Below are positions 32,603-44,500 of a stretch of 64,000 bases of DNA, piece by piece (position 1 is the first letter of the stretch; each line of letters opens with the position of its first letter). Where the stretch lies: NCBI RefSeq assembly GCF_902459465.1, contig NC_047073.1:9983036-10047035 (forward strand). Reading direction: 5' to 3'. The translations under genes were made by a program, and so were the position numbers. The stretch comes from Asterias rubens (Eukaryota > Echinodermata > Asteroidea > Forcipulatida > Asteriidae). The notes under the pieces were generated by a model. It was given only the letters and a program-made list of their open reading frames with translations, did not search any database and was not told the DNA's origin.

Positions 32603-35600
32603 ATGAATCAAGTGAGTAATACATGTTATATGTATGATAAAAAAAAAAATCAAAACTAGCCCTAGATAGGACTTTTCATTTGTGTTGTAGTATCAAACGA
32701 AAGTGTAAGGCCACCAGGGCTACATCAAGACCTACTTTTGTAGGCAATAGGTCTAGGCCTACCTGATTTTAGCACCTAACCAAACACAGGTTGTCGTTTC
32801 AGTGGTAACTTTATGTTTTACTTTATCGGTTCAACTTTCATAAAATTTTACAGCTAAACATTTGAAAAAAATATATGTATCTTTCCTAAAACGTTTGTTG
32901 TAATTTTCATACTTTGCTTCCCTTCAGTTTTCTTTACGACGTTTGATGGAAAAGTCACTCTCGATACTTTTATCTTACCAACTTGGATGACCTGCCATCA
33001 GAAACGTGTAGGCCTACTTTAATTTGTTAAATCGCTTGATTTTGTTGGGTAAAATACGTCTCCAAATAAGTTAAGTATTACTGTGTGGCAGTGTGGGAAT
33101 ACAAAATGGTATCCCTCCCTTTAAATTTGAATTCCAACCAATGATATCACCAACGATAAATATTATCCGTGATTATTACAGAGGCGTTTGATTGAGAAGT
33201 TTGAGACCCTGTTACGAGAACATGGTCCTGAAGAGACATGCGTTGATTGCGGGTTACCAGTGAGTTTGCCAGAATTAAAATATTATAAAAATACAATTAA
33301 TTTGATACTATTAAAAGACGGCCAACTTTAGTATAAAAAAAACATACATGTATTTACAAAAAGGGACATTTTTGAAAGGTACCTACCGGATTGGTAAAAA
33401 TAAAAAAACATCATATCGTTTAATTTTAGCTGAATGTTTTATGATTATAAAGTATTTCGTTTATGAAAATGTTCCACGTTTGTCCACTTTTTTATCCTGA
33501 CACACGCAACGGGTTGTGCTCAAATTTGTCAAGGTTTTTATTTCAAGTATGGTTGAGCACAACAATAAACACTGTCCGAGACATCTATTGTCAGCAATAT
33601 GATGTTTAAAAAAAAAGAGGAATTAATGAATGATTTTAAAAGATATAGCTTTTTCTTTCCTGTGTATTCTGAGATTGTAACTTGAAATCTTAATGTTACC
33701 AGGTTGGAATACTGGTCGGCAAGACAGCAGGAGCAAGGTGCTATGGAACTTGCGTCGACTGTGGTATACCCGCATCTAAATGTCAAGTAAGTTTTGATAA
33801 ACATACCATCTTGAGTTCAGATTCGGCTAATGACTTTAGCATTTTAACCCAGATTATGTATCTTGTATATTTTTGTCTGTTGTGGTAGTTTTTAATCTTA
33901 ACCTAATCCAGCTTTCCAATAGAACTTGTATGTAAAATATATGATCTTTTTTTTCTTCTACTTTTTTTTTTTGAGGGGGGGGGGGGTTATTTCTTATAAT
34001 TTGGATAGCCTGGGTTTTTTGTTTTTGATTGTCTTTGAAATGATGAATGTTTGATTTCGTGATTTCGTTTTTAGTATGACTTTGTGATCTATCAACCATG
34101 TTTTGTGTAACTGAAATAAACAAATAACTTAGAATGTTGGTACGAATAATGGTGAAACTAAATCTCTGATCACCAATTTGATTGTTTTATATCGTTTGCA
34201 GCACTGGCTTTGTTTAGCCACAAAATGCCCCAAGGCGAACCAGCAGAGGCCTCTGACCAAGCCCACTGGGTATGCACATTTTAAATCACAACCGAAGTCA
34301 CAGAGAGGCAGGTTGTACTTTGGGTACTACTTACTCTCCACAAGTAATTTACAAACTTAGTTTGAAAAGAGAACTGGAGAGCTGTTGATATTGTAAAAAC
34401 ATTGTTAGAAACGACCCCTTTGAAGGAATTTAGTTTTTTTAAGAAGTGATAAATTTTCACACCAATATTTGAATCTGAGAACAAATTCAGGCATGAAGGA
34501 TTGTGGAGCCATTTTTCAATCATCTGAAAGCACACAATTCTGTGCAATTAGGGTGTTTTTTCTTTTTTTTTCTTGTATGATTTGTTTTCCAACTTCGATG
34601 ACCTATTGAGCCCAATACACCAAGGGCTGGTATTAACAACTACCAAAAAGTATATCCTTTAAACAACTTGCCAGTAAAAGAATTATGCATTGTTACTTGT
34701 CACTCAATTTTACTGCAACATTTTTTTCATACACGCGGATATGACAAGGATTTGTCCTTTACCATTTCAGGTTGCCGAAAAATGGCAGCACGGAAGACTC
34801 CGCCAAAAAGTGCGTGAAAACACCGACAACTGTACACCATTTCAGTTTGCCGAAAAATGGCAGCACCGACGGCCCCGCCAAAAAGTGCGGGAATACACCG
34901 ACAACTGCACACCGTCATCTCCGGGTTGTACCGGACCATCTTGCCAATCTTGCCAATGCAGCGCGACTTCTCCGTATTCAACCTCTACCATCACCTCCCT
35001 CTCAACAAACAACACCTCGTACTTCTACCCCATTGTATCAAACAGCGCCCAAAACAGCTACCCCAATGTTGCAACAGGCACCCCAAACAGTTAGACCAAT
35101 TCATAACACACCTCGTGCTGCCACCCCACTGTTGCAACAAGCGCCCAAAACAGCTAGCCCAATTCAGAACTCATCTCATGCTGCTACTCAAATCTTGCAA
35201 CAAGCGCCCAAAACAGCTTCACCAATTACGACAACACCTCACACTGTAATCCAAAATCAAAATTCAGCAACCCCAGTTGCCCAACAAGCTCCTCCACCAG
35301 CAACACCAACTCCCAAAAACAAGAAACACAGCGCGACATCTCGAGCCCTACATCGAACTCTCCCCGCGGTGGGTACCATTCCAGCTCTTACAAATGCTCA
35401 ACTGGAAACACCACCGCGAGGAGAGGTCATCCTAGGTAGAGGAGCTTACGGAGAAGTAAAGCTTAAGTACATTAACCAGACACCAGCTGCTGTAAAGTAC
35501 GTTGGGTTTGAGGATAGAGAGGCAGTCTTGCTAGAGGCAAGAGCAATGGCTGCCCTCTCTACCCACGACTCATTCCCAACACTTTACGGCACGCTGGTGA

Positions 35601-36154
35601 ATGGTAAAGAGCATGCTCTCGTCATGCAATTCCTGGGCGACCCAGGGACGGGAGAGTGTCTCACCCTGGCGGGTGCCGTCACCGGACCACGGTGCCTGAC
35701 TCTCCTCTCCGCCGACTGGGTCACCCTCGCAATCAATATTGTCGATGGGTTGAAGTTCATGCACGACAAGAACCTCCTTCATAATGACATCAAGGGAGAT
35801 AACATATTGGTGAATCATGAAGGAGGCTTTTGGCGTGCCTACATCATTGATGTTGGACTTTGTAGTCTTGTGGGGCACCCAAGGCGTCATGTTTTGGACG
35901 TAGCCGGGAAGGCCAAATTCCGGCAATTTCATGGGCACATTGCCCCTGAACTTGTCGAATTTGGTCTTCCTGAATCCACCTTCAGCGACATTTTTCAGGT
36001 CGGTAAAGTCTTCTCCCGAATGAGTAAATACTTAGGGATGGCCGAACTGAAGAAGGTCGCTGATTGGTGTGAGCAAGAAGATCCAAAGCTGCGTCCATCG
36101 ACAGCGGTGCTCCATTTCTACATGCACATCAATAGAACCAAACTGACACGATGA
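32603..36154 (+). CDS. Cys-rich N-terminus plus protein kinase domain, 5 exons
   Basis: Exons: 32603-32611 (only Met-Asn-Gln), 33182-33259, 33703-33786, 34202-34269 and 34771-36154 (stop TGA). Introns are GT-AG and phases match (0,0,0,2), giving about 540 aa. Residues 20-66 hold C23, C26, C42, C46, C49, C56, H58, C61 and C66, with the motif CVDCG(L/I)P twice, once in exon 2 and once in exon 3; this looks zinc-binding. Residues 81-130 contain a 25-residue tandem duplication, followed by a Pro/Thr/Gln linker with repeats of QQAPKTASPI. The kinase domain (about 290-540) is in one exon: glycine loop LGRGAYGEV (301-309), AVK lysine 322, catalytic loop HNDIKGDN (417-424, HND replaces HRD), DVG 440-442 (replaces DFG) and APE 471-473. 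All catalytic Lys/Asp/Asn residues remain, so activity is plausible. It resembles uncharacterised kinases expanded in marine invertebrates; substrate unknown. Confidence 0.85.
34359..34662 (-). mobile_element. Diverged family A element in kinase intron 4
   Basis: Blocks AAAACATTGTTAGAAACG, CATCTGAAAGCACACAA and GATGACCTATTGAG in order; ends with TTAA at 34659-34662, about 100 bp before the exon. Confidence 0.7.
34761..34920 (+). repeat. 75-bp tandem duplication spanning the intron 4 acceptor of the kinase gene
   Basis: Unit 1 begins at 34761 with the intron end ACCATTTCAG. Unit 2 begins at 34836 with the same ten bases, now inside the exon. The period is 75 bp (25 codons), so the frame is kept, and LPKNGST followed by AKKC appears twice in the protein. 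The second copy of the acceptor is translated as part of the exon. Confidence 0.85.
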
Positions 36155-36415
36155 GAGCATGCTTATTCTTACTTTGTCTAGTTCTTGTTGAAATCACAGC
36201 TTGCATCAAGGACTTTCAATGTTCATAGATACCTTGCATAGCCATAGGCTCAAAAACGCCCTCACTGGGGTTAATGGAAGAGCTCTCAACATTGGATGAG
36301 AGATGTGTGTGACAAGTTCAACACCACCTTTATGTGTGTACCATAAACCAAGTCCTGCAGTTGGGGCAACTCCAGCTCCTATACTGTACCTCTTTTGTTT
36401 GTAGGCCCCCCTACC
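36155..36415. other. Probable 3' UTR of the kinase gene
   Basis: Directly follows the kinase stop codon. No AATAAA was found nearby, so the end of the transcript cannot be placed. Confidence 0.4.
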
Positions 36416-36585
36416 AACTCTTTGGCAATAGGTCCCGTTGGTTTTCTACACACTCTCCAACCAGGAACCTTCAACCAACTGGTGACCTTCACCAAACAGG
36501 GGACCCTCACCCAACTGAGGACCCTATTGTCCTCTTTTATCATAGGTCCATGGTTTAAATGTCATGTACAAAACACACACCCATT
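36416..36585 (+). repeat. Dispersed repeat shared with 46366-46500
   Basis: CCCGTTGGTTTTCTACAC, the AACTGGTGACC/GAACAGGGGA-like blocks and TCCTCTTTTATCATAGGTCC correspond in order to the copy inside a CLCC1 intron. Confidence 0.65.
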
Positions 36586-36664
36586 CCATTGTCTGACCTT
36601 GGAGATGGGAGGCATGCAAGGGTCTATAAGCAAGATCCTAAACAAGCTGTAGTCTCAAAAGTCT

Positions 36665-36953
36665 TTATGTGGCTTGTCATGATCGAAAGGTTAAGATCAC
36701 GGGACTCAAGCTCTGGTGTTCATGATCAGCAGAGTGTGGGTTCGGGAGCGTGACACTTGTGTCCTTAAGCAAGACACTTAACCATTATTGCTTCGCCCTT
36801 CGGAGGGGACGCAAAGCCGTTGGTCCCGTGTGTTGTGTAACGCACGTAAAAGAACCCAGTGCACTTATCGGTAAAGAGAAAAGGGGTTCACCCCGGTATT
36901 CCTGGTTTGATAGTGACTGATATGAGCGCTACATAAGAAGACACTATTACTAG
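36665..36953 (+). mobile_element. tRNA-derived SINE with a long body
   Basis: tRNA-like head (GATCGAAAGGTTAAG; box B GTGGGTTCGGGAG), then GTGTCCTTAAGCAAGACACT, GCCGTTGGTCCCGTGTGTTG and a body ending ATATGAGCGCTACATAAGAA. This body resembles SINE bodies widespread in marine deuterostomes. Confidence 0.7.
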
Positions 36954-37035
36954 TATCACCCTGTAGCCATCTGACCATCTCCAATTTAATGATACTCTCA
37001 TGGATCAATACCATTTTGATAGTGAGTTAACCAAC

Positions 37036-37330
37036 CACTCGAAACCATTCAACCACATGGATTTGAATGGTAGGAACACTCCACAGAACCATCTGTGTTG
37101 TCCATACATCATGATGCTTATCAATCAATCAACCATTTTGATGGTTGTGAATGGGCAAACAGTTGGAGGGTTAAGACATACAATCACTTAGAACCATTCA
37201 ACCACATGGGTTGTGAAAAGTAGAAACCATCTGTGTTGTCCATACATTATGATGCACATCATTCAATCAACCATTTTGATGATAGTGAATGGGAAAACAG
37301 TGGTAGGGTTAAGACATACATTCAACCTTC
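37036..37330 (+). repeat. Tandem duplication, about 151-bp period
   Basis: AACCATTCAACCACATGG occurs at about 37041 and 37192, followed in both by CCATCTGTGTTGTCCATACA and TCAACCATTTTGATG. Confidence 0.85.
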
Positions 37331-37759
37331 ATTTAAAATTGAAACAAATGGAAGATATGGAAGAAAAACAAGATGGCTACCGCTTCATATCAAACTAAAA
37401 ACCTGAATGCAAAAGCATCTTCCTGCATAATGTTATGTAAAAACTTAGGAAACATACTTGGATGCTACAGAACAAATAGTTAATAGTATAACTTTTCCGT
37501 TTACTTTAGTTATTTGTAACAAGCTCAGTATTATTTAATCAAACAAACAAAGAAATACTGAGCATTGTTTTGTAACTTGTGTCTGATACAACAAAGTTGG
37601 GACAAAGTTTTGGGGAAAATGTTTTACTCTTGTTTTCTCGCAGCCACTTCATTGTTTCCTAATTGGACCTAAGTACCCAATTGTACCACTGACTTTGACC
37701 ATCAAAAAGTATTCACAGAATGACTCAACCTGGTTGCATTCTTAAACCCTACCTACCCT

Positions 37760-38268
37760 AAGTAATTTCATCAACACTCGAGGCCCTTTCTCAATCTATC
37801 AAAATCAAATGGTGGAAACTGAACATCCACAAAAGTTGGACTGTGGTTAAACTCATGCCCCGATCCAAAGAAAAGCATAATCGGTATACCAGTGCTGTCC
37901 TCAGCTCGTATGGGTTTTGAAGAGTTGAGGATGGTCAGGGTCCAATGCAAACCTTAAATTGCCTCAGTGTTATCTAGAGGGGTGTCTGGGTGTCTGTCAG
38001 ACACCCCATTTTTCAACCTTAAGTAATTTCATCAACACTCGAGGCCCTTTCTCAATCTATCAAAAAAGAAAATCAAAAGTTGGACTGTGGTTAAACTCAT
38101 GCCCCGATCCAAAGAAAAGCATAATCTGGATAATACCAGTGCTGTCCTCAGTTCGTATGGGTTTTGAAGAGTTGATGATGGTCAGGGTCCAATGCAAACC
38201 TTAAATTTCCTAAGTGTTATCTAGAGGGGTGTGTGGGTGTCTGTCAGACACCCCATTTTTCAACCTTA
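37760..38268 (+). repeat. Tandem duplication, about 261-bp period
   Basis: AAGTAATTTCATCAACACTC at 37760 and 38021; both units end GTGTCTGTCAGACACCCCAT, itself a short palindrome. Unit 2 lacks about 17 bp present in unit 1. Confidence 0.9.
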
Positions 38269-38341
38269 GACAACCTACTTTAGAAAAAAATGTCAATGAT
38301 AAAAGTAGCATTCTATCTTAAACAATTAGGTCATCACTCCC

Positions 38342-38649
38342 TTAAAGGCAATGGACACTTTTACTCAAAACCATTGTTAGCATAAAAACGAGCTTGGTAT
38401 TAATGAGCTATGGGGAGCTTTTGATAGTATAAGCATTGTGAGAAACAGCTTCCTCTGAAGTAATGTAGTTTTTGAGAAAGAGGCACTTTCTCACTCAAAA
38501 ATTAAAAGCTTCTTGAAAAGCCTTTTGAAAGCACACTGTCAATATTCTCTTGAGTCAAAATTTGCATGATTTGTTATTTTATGCATGTTGGGATACACCA
38601 AGTGAGAATTCTGGTTTTTGACAATCACCAAAGGTGGCCAATGCCTTTA
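38342..38649 (-). mobile_element. Diverged family A element
   Basis: TTAA at 38342-38345 and 38646-38649; the central palindrome is missing, so the copy is short. Confidence 0.75.
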
Positions 38650-40005
38650 AACAATAACTTCATAATTCTGATGAATTGCTGATCATCTTCAGTAAAAATG
38701 ATGAGGAATTCATATTTGTTGAGAGAAAATGCGATACATGTACACCATGGGGGCCGATTTCACAAAGAACTAAGATAATGATAATAATAAAATATCGAAG
38801 TCTAAAAGTGTACACATCACTATGGTGATACTGACAATTTGTCTTATGATGGATTTCATTTCTTTGAGAAATTGAGCCCACTGACCTGACATTATGGCAT
38901 AAACAGAGCTGTGGGGACTTTTGCATAATGGAGCTAAGGATTCCAACAACCTTTTCCTGCATTAAACTGTGTTCTCGTGAGTGGATTCTTACAGAAAAGG
39001 GAAAAACATTGAACAGCAGTAGCAAGTCCCCACAATCCTTTGAGCAAAAGTATGGTTGTTTTAACGGTTAACCTTTTATAGGAAGAAAATAATATAAAAA
39101 AAAATAACAATAATTTAACTTAATATAACAAAAATCTGGATTATAAATTTTGTACATTTAATATTTTGAATTACCATTGAAGACTCTGATGCGTCATAAC
39201 TTAAGCAATAGTTTTTTGTACAAAATTTACAGCTTCCAAGCCTAAAACAAAGAGCAGAGTAGATAACTTACAATCTACAAGTTTTCTATCTACAAACTTT
39301 ACCTTAAATATAATCTGTACAAAATCTAGTTGCTCAAGCACTTCAAACTCTGCTTGTTTTCTTTTTTTTCCCCAGTGATAAATAACTTAAAACTATGGAT
39401 GGAAGAATAAAATTTGTTTCTCTTCAGAAAAATTTGAATCTGTAATATACTTGGCTTGAATATCAAGATTCATTTTCACAAAAAATCTCGTCAAAAAAAC
39501 GATCATTGCCACCTTCAATTAAATATTTAAAGATTGAAACTTAATAACACTATTGTAATTTTATCATTATATATATGTTATCTTCTGCAAACAAAACCAC
39601 TTAATGCACATTCAGCTTTGGTAGCTGTTTCAAATAAAATTAAACTTAAAATATATTTCGTTGTTTAGACATTTCCTTTTTTTAATCGGTAAAAACAGGC
39701 CTGGAATTACACAAAGGCCAGAGAGGCCATAGCCTCCGTTGCCCCTTGGTCTTGGTGCCCCAGCAAAAGTTTCCAATTGACATTCAGATTTTGCAATGGC
39801 AGTGCTGTTTCAACAGTAAAATACCAGGCCTGTATATATAAAATCAATCAGCCCAGAACTGAGTATTGAGAGAGTTGTAACAACTTGTGATTTAGAAGTA
39901 ATTTTCGGTCCAAAAAGTGCAAGTGCGCAAAAAGGATGTCAGACAGGACGGCAAATTAGTTGTGCTACATTTGGACTGAAACAACGTGCAAGCACAGCAA
40001 CCTCG
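38650..40005. other. AT-rich intergenic DNA, nothing recognised
   Basis: No coding signal; long AT-rich stretch at 39060-39680. Confidence 0.4.
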
Positions 40006-40007
40006 TG

Positions 40008-40457
40008 ATCAACAACAATTGTTATACCTCAGTAACAAACTGTGAAGTTTGATTGGTCGAGAACAAAAATGCATGTTACATGGCTCGACGGGCCGGGTAA
40101 CATGAAAAGTGATGTACACCGGTGTACATCACCTTGATCGTTCGCAGCGTTGGTCGATTTCCAGCACTGTGTACGAAACAACCGCGGGTTCGATGGAATT
40201 GTTTCTTGTTCGTCTGCTTATGAAACAATGAATAGTCCGTCGTAATAATGTTTGAAGATGACAACAGAACTTCGAGAAGAGGAATAACAATTATACAAAG
40301 GTATAACAAAACAATTGTTGCTCGCTGTGACTGGGGTCCATGGGTTTTGTACACCCTCGAGGGGAAATGGCACCCTCGGCTTCGCCTCGGGTTCCATTTT
40401 CCCCCTCGAGTGTACAAAATGCCATGGACCCCGTCACAGCGTGCAACAATTGTATAC
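40008..40457. mobile_element. Foldback element with 140-bp internal hairpin (copy 2)
   Basis: Match to 3984-4404. Arms at 40311-40453 pair around CTCGGCTTCGCCTCGG at the centre. Confidence 0.85.
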
Positions 40458-40812
40458 TGGTCTCTCAATGTTGCACCTCTCAAAATGCACTGCTCTGACT
40501 CAGTCCTACCCCTAAATGCAATGACCAATCCAAACAGAGAACAGGAACCCCATTAAAAAATGTAACAAGTTTTCATTAGTTTGATCGATGCAATGTCAAT
40601 GGTAGAACAAGATGCATATTTTAGTTGCTTCTGTACAAAAACAATTTGTTGTTAAAAGTTCACATGCAAAATCATGATTTAACTTACTGGAACAAAACAC
40701 TTGTTTACCTGTATTTTGAACAGGTCCAGAGCCTGCACAATTAGAATTTAGTGTACGCCTCTGATCCGCTTTAAAATACCTTTTGAATCCTCTGAATGGT
40801 CCACAACTCACC

Positions 40813-41040
40813 AGGGCCCAATTTCAAGGCTCTGCTAACTGTAAAGTGACAAAATCAGCGCTTACAGATCAAGAGAAATCCATGCTAAGCCTCTTTCACA
40901 GGCTGGTAGGGGAATTTTCAATAGTCAATTTTGATAGGCAATTTTGATAGTCTAAGCAATTTCACTTTCACAGCTTAACACAGAAAACTGGCCCTGTGAG
41001 TGCAGAATTCTTTTGCAAGCAGAGCCATGAAAAATTACCC
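40813..41040. mobile_element. Diverged family F element
   Basis: AGGGCCCAATTTCAAGGCTC start, CAGCGCTTACAGATCAAGAG and right end GCAGAGCCATGAAAAATT. Confidence 0.6.
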
Positions 41041-41224
41041 AGTTCCTGCACCATTAGTTCACATCACCCAAAATAATTTCCTGCAATGATTCTGGATAAA
41101 TGTCTTAAAACTAGTCAGCACAACAAATTAATTTGGTTATAAGAAAGGCGGGCGAGGTAACCAGCCAAAATGATATGTAATGTATAAAATTGTTCTCGAC
41201 TTGTTACCTACATTTTGTTGATTT

Positions 41225-41230
41225 TTTATT
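41225..41230 (-). promoter_or_regulatory. Candidate polyadenylation signal AATAAA for CLCC1
   Basis: AATAAA on the minus strand about 350 bp after the CLCC1 stop. Weak on sequence alone. Confidence 0.3.
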
Positions 41231-41580
41231 GATGGCTTACAAATTACTTATTTGAATTTTTTTCATTTGGTTTCGAATTGTATAAATGTAAAAAAAAAAA
41301 AAATCCGAAAAATACTCTGGGTCACCCTTATTCCAGACCCTAGAATTTGCTCAGATGTTACAGTTCAGGAGGTTCACAGACTCTGTGCATCACCAAGGTT
41401 TGGACACAATGTGGATTATTTCTTTCTCCTGCTGTTGACTGTTTTGCATCATTCAAGAAAATCTGAAAGCTCAAGAAGGTTTTGAGAGAATCCTGAAATC
41501 AGGATAAAAAAACTGAGCAATCAAATTCCTGTGAAGGAACATGTCCCAATAACTACAAAGCCGTAGAGACAAGCACCATA

Positions 41581-44500
41581 TTAGTTCATTGACTCAGTCT
41601 GGCACTGTTCACGAGACAGGACCTCAAACTCATCAGAGTCTTGTCCGTCATCATTGCCAACTCGCTGACCTTCCAAGACCTCCTGGGGCTCTATAACGTC
41701 AATACTACCACTCAGAGATATCCCAAGACCTTGGAGATGAGAATCACCATCGACACTTCCTCCAGATCTTGGACTTGAGTCTCCTTCGATGACGGAAACA
41801 CTAGACGGGCTATCACAGCCTTGTGGAGTTGCTAAGAAAGTTTCTGAGTCGGTTGACGAGGAAGGGGTCAGTGTCGAGGGTGCCTTTAGCGACTTTTCTT
41901 TATGGAAGACTTTTGCTTCTACTTCCTTACCTGAAGCTCCTTCTGCAGTAATTCTTTCCTCCTTCACCACATCACCTCCAGCTCCATCTCCTGAATTTCT
42001 GGCATGATGAGCTCCACTTGCCACTGTTTGACCTGAAGATCCACTTGCCTCTATTTGACCTGAAGCTTCAACTCTTGCTTGTTGAGAATCCATTCTCCCA
42101 ATAGTGATTGGCTTCTTGGATGGTTTCGCCATAGTTCCATCAATGGAATCAACTTCAGAGATGGGGGATTCAACTGGGTTTCCCTGAACAACAGTGGTCC
42201 TCCGCCCTGATTTAGTGGCAGGTGCCGATTTAGCGAGTCTTTGCGAAGAAGCTCGTTCTTGGGTGACAGGATTTCGATGATGCCGTAGTTGACTTTCTGC
42301 TTCGTCTGAAGAGCCGTTGGAGACATCACCCTGATAATGCACATTCTCAACCCTTCCTAATGCAACCGACTTCTGCTGTTGACGGTGCTGAAGATCAGGT
42401 TCGCTGTTGGACTTGTTTCTCCGTCGTCCTTTAGATTGAGGTCTCAAGCCAGCGGCAGGTTCCTCAAAATATTCCCTCTGTGCTTGCAGACGAGGCATCT
42501 GTCAATGAAATGGAAACGTTTCAATCATTTGATTGTCTCTCAGATTCAAATGTTGGTACTGATTTCTAACCAACGGGGGCATTTCAGACAATATAATTCC
42601 ACATGATGCTTAATACCATTACATCCTCATAACAAAGCTTTCGGATAGAATGTTTACAATTTGTTTTTCAGGGTCATTACCAAAGTATGACCATATCTTT
42701 AAGACACTTCTAATAAATGAAAGGTTATGTACCCTACCTCTAATGCTTGAACTCTTTGCAATCTCTGGTTGATGGCCTTCTCATCCTCCAGCCGACCCTC
42801 CAGCATCTGTATGCGGTCTACTAGGTGCAGTCTAGGGTCTTCTCTCCTCCGACCCCGACTGGGACAATAATAAAGTATAACGATGACGAGGACGACAGAG
42901 AGGTAAGGAAAGAGAATGGCGGGTATCCAGGCCGCATAAGGGAGGTCCTTCAAGAGCTCTCTGTGGAACTCTCCTATGGCTCTCCCCATGTGCTGCAAGG
43001 GCTCTAGAATCATGATGGCTACTGTGTGAGACAAAGCCTGCAGGTGGAGAAAAATTGTTAATAGTATCTTCACTCTAGCTACCGGGCAATTGCGGTGGTC
43101 TGGCTGGTACGAAACTGGTCTAGAATTGCAAAGGTTGTGGGTTCGAGTCCCACCCAAAATGGATATTCTTCATCCCCGATGCAAATTGTCCGTATCTTAT
43201 TGCCTGGGTATGTACTTTTGGGTATTTTACATTTAGGTGCCATATAAATGCACTGAATATTATTATTATTATTATACATTAGGGTAATCCAGCAGTTCCT
43301 CACTTTATTTGGGCTACTGTTTTTTGTTGTTATGGGGGACTTTTTGGATGCTAGGTGGCAGCAGACTTGGTTATGTGCATATGCTCAGAACTACGTTAAC
43401 ATTGTTTCATATTTGGTTTAAAGTTGGTTATGGTTATGGTTGGCCCTGTAATCGATATTTATTTAGTATTTATGTCAACTTTAAAAAAAGTCATAATTAT
43501 CTCGCAAATTTAGAAGCTTTCTATTGTTTTTAGAGAGGTTCGAACCCTTTCGTTCCGTGGTCCTTTCTTTACAATTTGACCTACCCGCATAGGAGACACT
43601 TCGTAAACGGGATCCACCAGGTACTTCTCATGGTAGATGTGACATGGGTCGTCCTGAAATGTCATTTGCTTTCGAAACACTTCTTTAATAGAGTCCCACC
43701 AGGACATATTGTAAGGAGTGCAATTGCTGGGAATGCCTTGAACTTTCTGCGCCTCTGCCAACCTTTTGGATAACTCTTTCTGCAAGTAGTAAAGGAGAGA
43801 AAAGTCAATGCACAAAGTCAAGAGCAAGACATGTTTATTTCAAGGGTTAACTTTGCTTATGTGCACAGCCACAATAGATCTTATCAAATAACCCCTTTTT
43901 TCGCGCCTTGAACATCTGCTTAGATTGATATGGCGCATTACAAATACCTATCATTATTATTTTTAATATTTTTGCCGTGAAAATGGCCATATTGTCATGA
44001 TTTTAGGGCAGCACCAATGAAGCACACAGCAGCTTGACTCGAACCCACACTCTAACGATCAGATACACCAGGGCTTGAGTCCGGTGTTCTTATCAATGTA
44101 GATACACGTACTTCAGTATAGGTCATAATTGGTTCAAAAAAAATAATTGACATGTGAGTTGAACATTTGAGAGCTTTCAGATACAGATTCAAAATGTTAG
44201 CGTGGTGCACATTTCCAAACAGTCATGCAAACATTTGCCAGAGTGGAATTCACCCACTGGTACAGACAGGATTGTTTTGTTCTTACCTTGTAAAGATAAA
44301 GCCAGTTCCAACCTACGCTGATGACAAATAACACAATGAAGACAACACAAAGCTGTTGCCACCATGTCGCCCGTGTTTTGCTCTCAAACACAACTACTAT
44401 AATGCTGAGGGAGACCATCAATGAGTACTGGAACAAAAAAGAAAAAGACAAACATACAGTATACAGTAAGTTACACCTAAAGTTTGTATTTAAAAAAGGA

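Noticed and set aside
36665..36953. Regulatory or structural RNA next to the kinase gene
   Set aside because: tRNA-like head and known-type body make a SINE the simpler explanation.
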